A DNA stretch of 64,000 bases from Cliona cf. orientalis. Lineage: Eukaryota; Porifera; Demospongiae; Clionaida; Clionaidae. Below the pieces are notes generated by a model. It was not told where the DNA came from. It saw only the letters and a program-made list of their open reading frames with translations, and did not search any database. The DNA lies in contig OZ005694.1 of NCBI GenBank assembly GCA_963930775.1, positions 9,688,899 through 9,752,898 on the forward strand, written 5' to 3'. The translations under genes were made by a program, and so were the position numbers. Below are positions 55,437 through 64,000 of this stretch, in pieces. Every line of letters begins with the position of its first letter. Position 1 is the first letter of the stretch.

Positions 55437-57351
55437 CTCCCTCTCCCTCCTTCTCTCTTCTAAGTCTATCATTTTCAAAGCAAAGAATAAAGATTTTCTA
55501 GATCTACCATGGTCACCTTTTCTCTCGCCTGTAGGAGGCCAATGATGATGGCTATCCCAACTGCCAGGGCACACAGCACTCCAGCTGTGCTGTACACCAA
55601 GTTGCTAGGAGTCAGGTACAGCTCAATGTGCCAACTACGCACCAGTGCATGTGTGTGTGTGTGAGTGTGTGTCTCATAATAATAATATGGTGTGGCAAAA
55701 AATTTCACAATAATTATACCTCTTTGCATTATCGATTGGTGAAGGGATGACAATCACCTGCGAGTTTGGTACCAACAGCGACCACTGATGGAACTGGAGA
55801 CCAATGTTGAAAGTCCAATTCCCATTCTCCACGTCACTATCCCGGTACCCAGCTCCAACGGTGAGGGCCTCGATGAAATTAGGGGTTTCCCCCAAACCGA
55901 AAAGTACGAAGGGCAGCTGCAACGAATTAGAGCTGGAGTACTGGATGTTGGCAACACTTCTCTCATTGTGGCCTGTTCTACCAGTAGTGGAGAAAGACAC
56001 TGTAGCTCCAGGAAGGACTGAGCCATATGGCTGGGAGAGTGAAGAGAGAGAGGGAGAGAGAGGAGCGAGGGAGAGGGAGAGAGAGAATTGGTAGTGTAGG
56101 GGAACGAGAGATGAGCTATTAAAACTATTAGGACACTGTAGTTGTTCATCACTGACTTACCTTCTGTCCTGATCGGCAGTCTTGGAAACAGTGACCACTG
56201 AGAACTGTACAAGCAAAAAAATACATACTATCATTTTCATGGCCTATCTGTCACAGTAGTGAAGTCGCTATCTACCGTACGTACCTAAAACTTTGAGGAA
56301 AGTATGATCCTCGCTGAGAGATTGACGATAAGCCAGTAGATTTCCAGCAGCAGGGGAAATACCCTCATCCCCCCTCAGTGTGCCCCCCTGCACCATCAAC
56401 ACATCCAGGACACCCTACACAACAGCAATATTGTCACACTAGGCACACACAGTGTATTAATTTTATTCATTTACATCCTCCCATAGGTCAAAAAAGGCAG
56501 CCTGGGTTACATTAGCGACAGCTGCTTCGTTGAACAGTTCCCACTGTGGGCGGAGCCTGCCACCTGCCGAGCCCAGGAGCACAAGGGGACGCTGAAATTC
56601 GGTTGTGGTGGTCCCCCCTGCACCTTCAGACTTTAAACCATCACTACTCGTGGAGCGGCTGGAGACAGAAGTTACGATGTCAGGGTAGCCATCTAAGTCT
56701 AGGTCGCTGATGGTGGGCTGGGAGAGATGGAGGGAGGAGGCTTCGAAGGAGGTACCAGTGAGATTGACTGTCATGACCTGAGGAGGGAGAGAGAGAAAGA
56801 GAGAGAGAGAGAGATGAAGAGAGATTGTACAAAGATAGCCAATGCAGCTGCATCATTAGCTTACACTGGTAAAGTCCAGCTTCCATGAGTCTCCTGCTCC
56901 CTGACACCCAACAACATCTGCTCCAGAAAACTACAAATCAGCAAAAAGAAAAAAAAAAACAAAGTATCAGCAGGCAGCACTATAATAATTATTATGTATA
57001 ATATTATACATGTAATTATATAAAAAGTGTGAATCATACAAGCAAATTACCCAGAGAAAGAAGATAAGATTGTTTGTTACCTTTTTCAGATGAAGCACAT
57101 GTGCAGCTGTTTGGTCGCACTGACTATCATAGCAGGAAAAGAGCACCACTTCAAGCAGGCCATCGCCATCTGTAGAATGGGTAAGGGGTCGTCACATCAA
57201 GTCATCATAGTATATTGGCCACCTATTTATAATCGATGGCTGCAGTCTAGTAGAGAGGAGGCTGCTTTAACGCTTAAAGCTAGGGAGATAATTTTCTCTG
57301 AGCATGCTGAGCCCATAACAATAATAATAATATAATAATAATTGAGGGGCC

Positions 57352-57556
57352 AAGAACCATAGTGGGCCAACCCCAAATTAAATGTGGGGAATTGTCTAAA
57401 GAGCCCTAATATGGACTACAAACCATACATGTACCAAGTTACTGAAATTTTCAAAAATGTGAATTTTCTGCAGCTCATGAGACACACATTAAACATATTA
57501 TCTTCAAGATTCAGGGGCTAATTCAACATTTGTGGGTTAGCCCCACTATGGTTCTC
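57352..57556. mobile_element. MITE in an ITFG1 intron, block B copy
   Basis: Counterpart of 23311-23517. Some flanking DNA (GAGCATGCTGAGCCCATAAT) is repeated again at about 57640-57712 in block B only. Confidence 0.65.
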
Positions 57557-57749
57557 AGCTCATGCATATCAGCCCCTTGTATAATAATATTATTAAAAAA
57601 ACTGGAGATAATAATAATTATTATTATGAAAACTTGTTTCCTCTGAGCATGCTGAGCCCATAATAATAATTACGGTATAGCTCATGCATATCAGCCCCTT
57701 GTATAATAATTATTAGTAAAGATAATAATATAATATTATTATGAAAAAA

Positions 57750-58170
57750 AAATAACCCCATCCTCCCGTCGACCTCTAGGCTGGAACGTTGGTCAGGGTA
57801 CACTGCAGACATTACTGCAGCCAGTTAGGCTTCTGTGTCACAGCCACAGGGGACCGAAGTCAGCCTATGGTGGATTACCAGGCTTTGTCCAGGATGGGGG
57901 GTATTCGAGGGAGGAACCTGGGCGACCCCTAAGCCATATATGCCCAGGACCATGTGCAGTTTTCAGCTGCAGATGCCAGAGGGGGTACCGCTGACATCGT
58001 CTAGCCGATAGTCCCTCCCGGAAAACGCTATTCATTGAGCTGGGACAAGGGGTAGCAAAACGCGTATGGGTTACACGTTGGAATGCGATGACGTAATTAA
58101 AAGCTATGAATATCATTAACTCTACTGCAGCCCGCGCTATAGGATATCTCAGTAACAGTAAGAGCTATGG
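57750..58170. other. Conserved noncoding block in the largest ITFG1 intron, block B
   Basis: Counterpart of 23540-23970. Retained although ITFG1-B itself looks broken, so conservation here may only reflect recent duplication. Confidence 0.5.
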
Positions 58171-58784
58171 AGCTAGAACAAAAACCAAAATGTACTTTAT
58201 AAGCAGATGAAAACAGTTATCATGGTCCTGAACATGCTACTTTATATCTAGACCATGCCATAGTATTATATTATCCTTCATACTTCATAAAACTATTCAT
58301 GCATGCAAATATTTGGGCCAAAAATTTTTGGTGGGGTCATGAACTTGGCCTCCTTGCTAACGCTATAAAATATTATTATATATAATATTATTGCCTTACC
58401 CATGTCAGCAAATATTGGTAGACCTACAACTTTCATGGAGTCTCGATTGAAAACAGAAGGCAAAGACTGGCTAGAGATCATGATAAAACCCTTTTCTCCT
58501 CTCTCCTTCCACACCTCCATCGACCTGTTCACTTCCCCATCTCTGTAGAGCACTAGCTCTGGGAGACAGTCGGAATCTAAATCAACAAAGTAGCTGTTGG
58601 TAATAGTCTCTGGCACAGGAGAAGGAGGAGGAGAGTGGAGGGGGAGGGGGTGAGGGATGAATGTGAAGGAGCCGTCGTTGTTAATGGTGCTGATAAAGAA
58701 GGTGGGTGTGTGAAGTGTTCCATTGTTAGTGCAGGTAGTGGCAAACAGGTCTGGTATGTGGTCACCACTGATGCTGTAGGGTGC

Positions 58785-58790
<6 letters not shown>

Positions 58791-58875
<85 letters not shown>
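58791..58875 (+). repeat. (GA)n tract in an ITFG1-B intron
   Basis: About 85 bp of GA at the same place as 24594-24709, without the poly-G end. Confidence 0.95.
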
Positions 58876-58879
<4 letters not shown>

Positions 58880-59573
58880 AGAGATGTGAGGGTTGACAGA
58901 GAGAAAAGAGGTGGAAACACAGTCTGTATTTCTCAACTTACTCCAAAACTAGAGGCAAGCTTATGCTCGACATGTTACCCAGCTCCATGGCTGTCTTACC
59001 TGCAAGAAAATTTATGATAAAGTACTAAAATATTCACATAATCAAAATTTCCATCAGAAAACGTACTCAAAGTTGGCTGTTTCCTCAATGCCACTCTACC
59101 GTCATCCGTCACATGACACAGGTACAGGGTGGGGGTGTAGCATCGACGAACTTTGACCTCTGAGACGGGCACTAGTGTGAGGATGTCCACCACTCCATCT
59201 CCGTTGAAGTTGCCCGTCCTCACCTCGGCTACAGGACTGGGGACATCCCTGTAATTAGTAAAATAGCGTGGTGACACACAATAAAATTGAGTATTAAGGA
59301 AAATTTAGTAAAATCAGTGCCATATATACAGAAGGAGGAAGTCCTCCTTAATTAAAATGGAAGTACGGGTGATGATTTTCAATGTACACTGTATATCTTA
59401 TGTATCGGTCAGAAGCAGTGATCTTTAATACTCATACTCACAGCTTTACACCGTTCCATATGAATCTATGGCTCTTGCTGTTCCACAGTAGAATAGTATG
59501 TTCACAGTGACCTCCTACATATTAATAACATATTATCTAGCGACTCATGTTGAGCTGATATTATACTACTTAA

Positions 59574-59816
59574 GGTACCATTTAATTGCGTGGGCGTGAG
59601 CGTCAGGAATGGCTAATTCAATTAGCGAATCGTGAAGGGGCGTGGCCGAAGAGGCCATACGAGTGCTTTTGGTCGAAGGTGGGCGTGTCCAGAATCGGCC
59701 AGGGATGATTATGCGCGTGTAATTAGCGACCGGAAGTGGCCCCTGAAGAAAAGGCCGGTAATTGCCCACATCAAAGCAAGATCAAAGCATTCTTTCCTAA
59801 CTATTAACCGCAACGA

Positions 59817-59859
<43 letters not shown>

Positions 59860-60598
59860 AATAGGCCTAATTAAGCATGTGGGCGTGTTCCTGGCACTGT
59901 GTGGAGTGTGTGCGTGTGCGTTAATGCAGGTTTTATTGCTTCCGATTGGGCGTGGCTTCACGGGCCAGTGCTTGGACATCGGCGCCTGGGACTTGGCCTC
60001 GGCGATAGGTGGGCGTGTCCCGGAAGCGGTGGTGACCTTTGAACCCCGCGAGGAGGATTTGGGGGCGTGGCAGGAGGTCAAAGGTGAGGCCATGTCTGTT
60101 AATGAGGCACTGTACGGCGGTGCGATCGAGGGGCCTGTACGGCTGGACGGAAGCTGACGATGGTTTGAAGCGGATGTGGTTGCGATGACGTGTTGTTGCC
60201 CCGCCCACACAGGAAATGAGGTGAGCTCTTGCGTGGGCGGTGTGGCAGAACGGCCTCCAAGTGTTTGTGTGTGTTTTGGCCTTGAGGAAGCTGTGTGTTT
60301 TAATTGGGATTGATTGTGGGCTTCCGGTGGACATCCGGTGGTTAGTAGGCACTTGATTGAGAATGGTGGTCCTTGGGGAACAGGGTGGGGCTGTTTTGGG
60401 CGTGGCCTGGCCCCTCCCTTCCGGCTCGGCTTCCGGTCAATGGAGGATATTAAATGAACACTTCCGGCTCTAGCAGCCACACCCCTGAGACCTGTGCAAT
60501 TAAAAGGGCGTGGTTACACAGCATGCACCTCACTAATGACTTTGATGTGGTTTAGGTGTCATATCCCCCACCTCACGCCCACGCAATTTAATGGTACC
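59574..60598. mobile_element. TTAA-target (piggyBac-like) non-autonomous element, copy 2
   Basis: 1,025 bp with the same ends as 51492-52491 and TTAA on both sides (59570-59573, 60599-60602). Differences from copy 1 are few apart from a longer A-run (59820-59855). It lies in the first intron of ITFG1-B; ITFG1-A at about 25430 is empty. The 207-codon minus-strand frame at 59857-60480 is not kept in copy 1 and has no domain. Confidence 0.82.
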
Positions 60599-60802
60599 TT
60601 AAATCTAGTGCTGGATTGCAGATGACTACATATAGAAGTATACTACTACACACCTGTTGAGTTCAGTACTATAAATAGAACATCGGTCACCTTATCGGCG
60701 TTGAAGTCGGCGAAGGCGGCTATTCTACCTACTATGTTGCTCAATCCGACTTCTTGAGTGACTGGGGAGAATCGAAGCGCCGGGAGCAGCTACAACCAGA
60801 AC

Positions 60803-62303
60803 TAGTCTCGTGACCCAGCCCCCTAAACGCACGCGAAAAAGGGGTCTGGTAACATTGTGCACAACGAGTTGTCCCAAGCTCAAGAATGTGGCGCGACCAA
60901 TCAGATCGCTCCATTTGCAATCAAATCGCTATAATTACATATTCGCGTATTATAAACATTTATTATGCGTCTTTTTTCACTTGAGCTCGTGCTCCACCAG
61001 CACCGAAGATCTACTGATCTACTCGAGAAGTGTGTGCGGCAAAGACGACAAAACGATCCGAAGGACTGATGGGAAGCAAAAATAGAACAGTTCTGGACGC
61101 AAAAAGCTGACTGTAGTTTCAAATTCAAACGAGAGACCGTTCGAACTCTGAAGATTTACTTCGAAAAGGTGAGTGATAGAGGCAACGAAACTATCGTAGA
61201 AATGATAGCGATCGTAAAACAGGTCGTTTTGGCCAGCAAAAAGTAGACTAGTTTTCGAATTTAAAACGCGAAACCGCAAGTACGCAATTATTGCATTCCG
61301 CTGCGACAACTCGTTGTACACAATGTTACCAGACCCCTTTTCGCGTGCGGTGCAAAACCTGGACTCTGGACTCTGGACTGGACTCATGGACTGGACTGTG
61401 GACTGAGATTTGGACTCGATTTTGGACTGATGCGCAGGGTAATGACGACCATTTCCAAGAGACTATGGATAGAAGGCACGGTACTACAACTGCAAGCTAG
61501 GCTAGTCACAAGCAGTCTTGTACGTACGTTCCCAGGCCCTTCAGGGTACGAGGTTAAGTCACAAGGAGCTAGCCTGGAGGCTACTTGTAAGCATGTAGAA
61601 GTTGCAAAATCGGTGAGCCCGGCTGGGTAGTCTCGCTAGCCACACCCTTCATGGACTTCAATATCACCGAGACGCCTACGAAGGCTAAGGGGACAATGAG
61701 ACTAATAGCCCCATACCCTCACGTTCAAGTTATGTGGAGACTCGGGATAAGTCAGAGTAGATTACTATAAATTTATATATAAAGATCTGGATATAGAAAG
61801 TATCTACCTTTATTAATTATGCTCAAACTTAGGTCTCGAATTCAGGCTCCTTGAAAATCAGCCTGCGTTCAAGGCTTCTTGGCCTAATCTCTCAGTTGTA
61901 GAGCTATGGTCATTATCAAGTTCCTCGTCCCCAGCTCCGTATGCTTGAAAGGGGGCTGGGAATGAGACTATCTTTTACTGCATCCGAGTCTCAACTTGAT
62001 GCCCAATGCCCTGAGGAGATGCACCCTTCATCAATTTTCCAAGGGAAATAATCAGCTCTACCTCTACATGCTTTATAACTACAAGCAGCTCCTTAGTACA
62101 TTCATAGCACATTCTATCGGCCTCCAACTGTGCAACGCACGCGCAACAAAGTTTATTGTTGGAAATGGTCGTCATCGCACAGCGCATCAGTCCAAAATCG
62201 AGTCCAAATCTCAGTCCACAGTCCAGTCCACAGTCCAGTCCATGAGTCCAGAGTCCAGGTTTTGCACCAACCCGTGCGTTTAGGGGGCTGGGTCACGAGA
62301 CTA
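60803..62303. mobile_element. MULE-like nested foldback element in ITFG1-B exon 1
   Basis: Ends TAGTCTCGTGACCCAGCCCC and GGGGCTGGGTCACGAGACTA, with a 10-bp direct repeat CAACCAGAAC on each side (60793-60802, 62304-62313), in the 8-10 bp range of Mutator-like insertions. Inside are two further inverted pairs: CGCGAAAAAGGGGTCTGGTA (60829 on) with its mirror ending near 61349, and a TGGACT-rich arm (61350-61460) with its mirror at 62155-62268. No transposase was recognised. Confidence 0.75.
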
Positions 62304-62562
62304 CAACCAGAACATGCAGAATTCTAAGCGCGCACATGAACGTGACGACCATTGCCAGATTGCTCATTCTATTAAAAGCGCATGCGTATGCGTTTGTGTG
62401 TGTGTATTTTGCTCCTCGTCCGTGTTTCCTGGACTGCAAAGAATCAAGTACAGGAGGCCATAATCGAACCTTTCTTCGTATATGAACTATTGTAAGTACA
62501 AAAGAAACCGATCATTTTGACAGATTTTAATTTTTCCTACATGTTTGTTGACTATTCCAATT

Positions 62563-62845
62563 ACAACCCCAAGGAAGATCCATAATTACTTCTGAGCACT
62601 GGCGTAGGAAGCATGGGTGCACCCATGAAATTTCTGAGTGGAACACACGCAAAGTCACACTTTGCTCTGAATTATTTTCTTGTTATCGATTTAGTGTACA
62701 CATAGGCATCAGAGCACTCGTTTACCAAATCAAGGGGTGGTCACATATATACCTGCTGTACTGACACCCGCGACCGGGATCAAAGTGAGATCAAGCGGTC
62801 AAGCTGCAAAATTGGAGATGATTAAGCGATCAAGATGTCCGTTTG
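62563..62845. other. Sequence beyond the end of block B
   Basis: Matches with block A end near 62562. No gene seen. It includes repeated GATCAAG motifs (GGGATCAAAGTGAGATCAAG), probably the outer part of the inverted element that follows. Confidence 0.5.
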
Positions 62846-63900
62846 GTATGGGGGGTGGATAGTGTCAAAAGTACAGTCACTGTTTTGGAGGAGGGTGAAT
62901 TCACTGAGGAGGGGGGTGGTTTCGACTGGAGGGGTTGCATGTTTTTAGTTGGAGGATACCACTTTTTGTGGAGGAGGGGTGTGTTTTGATCTCGAGGAGG
63001 GGGTCTAGCTCATCTGGAGTAGGGGGTCATAGTTCGCTGGAGGAGGGGTGCGTTTTGATCTCGAGGAGGGGATCTAGCTCATCTGGAGTAGGGGATCATA
63101 CTTGGCTGGAGGAGGGGTGCATTTTGATCGCGAGGAGGGGATCATGCTTTCGCTGGACAAGGGGTACATTTTGATCTCGAGGGGTCTGCTACCTCCGCTG
63201 GAGGAGGGTCATATTCGAAGCAATGGAGTGGAGCAAGCAGTTGCCGATAGATGCCGTTTGTGTGTATTATAATTATGTGGGTGTGGCACATTTTGCGCAT
63301 GCGCATAAAAATCCTCGCGTCACGTGGCATGGCCTGTGTGGGACGTGGCCTAGGCTGGGAAGCTAGTGGCGTGATTCTGGATGTATTACTGGTGTCTCTT
63401 GTACAAAGGTGCTACATTTATTCAATGAAGCGCAGATATTTGGTAATTTGTTCGTAGCACATACAATTATTGAACCTTTGTACGACAGGAGACACCACCA
63501 GCACATTTACACTGGTACCAGAGTATCACCCCCTACTTCAGATGAACTAGAACCCTCCTTGAGATCAAAACACACCTCTCCTTGATCCTCCAGCAAAAGT
63601 GTGTAGACCCCCTCCTCGAGATCAAAATCCACCCCTCCCCCAGCGAAGTATGACCCCCTACTCCGGATGCGGTAGACCCCCTCCTCGAGATCAAAATGCA
63701 CCCCCTCCCCCCCCAGTGAAGTATGACCCCCCTACTCCGGATGTGCTAGACTCCCTCCTCGAGATCAAAATGCACTCCTCCACAAAAACTGGTATCCTCC
63801 AACAGAAAAGTACCCCCTCCAGTTGAAACCACCCCCCTCCTCAGAGAAGTCACCCTCCTCCAAAACACTGACTGTACTTTTGACACTATCCACCCCTCAT
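62846..63900. repeat. Inverted minisatellite element, 69-bp units
   Basis: GGGTGGATAGTGTCAAAAGT at left is mirrored by ACTTTTGACACTATCCACCC at right. The left arm carries about three units of GGAGGAGGGGTGCGTTTTGA...AGCTCATCTGGAGTAGGGG; the right arm carries their reverse complement. Between them (63200-63500) another pair, GGTGTCTCTTGTACAAAGGT and ACCTTTGTACGACAGGAGACACC, forms an inner hairpin. The element may run past the window end. Frames across it are open only because 69 is divisible by three. Confidence 0.7.
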
Positions 63901-64000
63901 ACGTTTGCGCTGCTCAAATCAAGGTCAAGATGGGTCCTATGCTTTGACTCCACCCACACCCCGCCCACCTCCGGTTGGCAATCAAGGGTCAAGGCTCTTT

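Larger units (their letters stand above)
54694..62367 (-). pseudogene. ITFG1: ITFG1-B: disrupted second copy of ITFG1
   Basis: Thirteen exon counterparts are present: 62367-62304 plus 60802-60654 (exon 1, split), 59514-59442, 59248 to about 59091, 58999-58942, 58773-58400, 57169-57081, 56930-56865, 56777-56475, 56414-56285, 56204-56161, 56030-55720, 55634-55517 and 54756-54694. Most match ITFG1-A closely and stay in frame. Two faults stand out. A 1.5-kb MULE-like element interrupts the signal-peptide part of exon 1, where a further 26 bp are also missing relative to A. A deletion of about 27 bp at 59089-59091 removes the splice donor and exon end of the third exon, so the frame runs into the intron. 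The gene lacks the 21-bp YLTPSNL duplication of copy A. Rescue by another start and donor is conceivable but unlikely. Confidence 0.82.

Noticed and set aside
59857-60480. 207-residue minus-strand open frame (starts MAARAGSVHLISS)
   Set aside because: It lies wholly inside the GC-rich TTAA element. In the first copy (51492-52491) the frame is broken into 139-, 94- and 78-residue pieces, and no domain or codon pattern supports it.
62935-63174. Repetitive 79-residue frame EEGCVLISRRGSSSSG
   Set aside because: The repeat unit is 69 bp, a multiple of three, so any frame without a stop in one unit stays open. It belongs to the inverted minisatellite.

Overview
The window is eukaryotic. Its genes have many short GT-AG introns, it is full of small inverted-repeat DNA transposons and GA/TC microsatellites, and its proteins are metazoan types (CARD-NACHT-LRR, paraplegin, ITFG1). 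A sponge, probably a demosponge, fits best: NLR genes with one leucine-rich repeat per 84-bp exon, short introns, many MITEs. This is inference; a cnidarian or other early-branching animal is not excluded.

The main structure is an imperfect tandem duplication of a block holding, in order, the LRR tail of an NLR immune receptor (+), SPG7/paraplegin (+), a small secreted protein gene (-) and ITFG1 (-). Block A lies at about 5,290-25,912 and block B at about 41,370-62,562. Outside the insertions the two align closely, exon by exon.

Layout: 1-13,767 is the 3' part of NLR-A (11 LRR exons and a tail exon), interrupted in an intron by a young, whole-looking Ty3/Gypsy element (8,896-13,107). 15,333-18,972 is SPG7-A, a pseudogene. 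19,267-19,752 is a broken copy of the small secreted gene. 21,131-25,720 is ITFG1-A, an intact 13-exon model of 676 residues. 25,913-29,300 is intergenic and rich in fossils and MITEs. 29,304-46,146 is NLR-B, a full 19-exon CARD-NACHT-LRR model of 1,183 residues whose exon phases all agree. 46,730-52,945 is SPG7-B, nearly complete but with a 2-bp frameshift near the 3' end. 53,228-53,716 is the intact small secreted gene. 54,694-62,367 is ITFG1-B, apparently broken. 62,846-63,900 is an inverted minisatellite.

The two blocks have decayed in complementary ways: ITFG1 is intact only in A; the secreted gene, and nearly all of SPG7, survive in B. Each block also carries its own insertions (Gypsy, a MULE and a TA-type MITE in A; two TTAA elements, a second MULE-like element and nested hAT-type MITEs in B), and the sister block keeps the empty site. 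The most intriguing loci are the secreted gene, whose two copies share signal-peptide and tail DNA but differ almost completely in the middle, and a pair of hairpins upstream of it whose stem changes look compensated.

The genes do not form one pathway. NLR-B is a candidate intracellular immune sensor, SPG7 a mitochondrial inner-membrane protease subunit, and ITFG1 a membrane protein with FG-GAP repeats. No tRNA, rRNA or CRISPR array was recognised.
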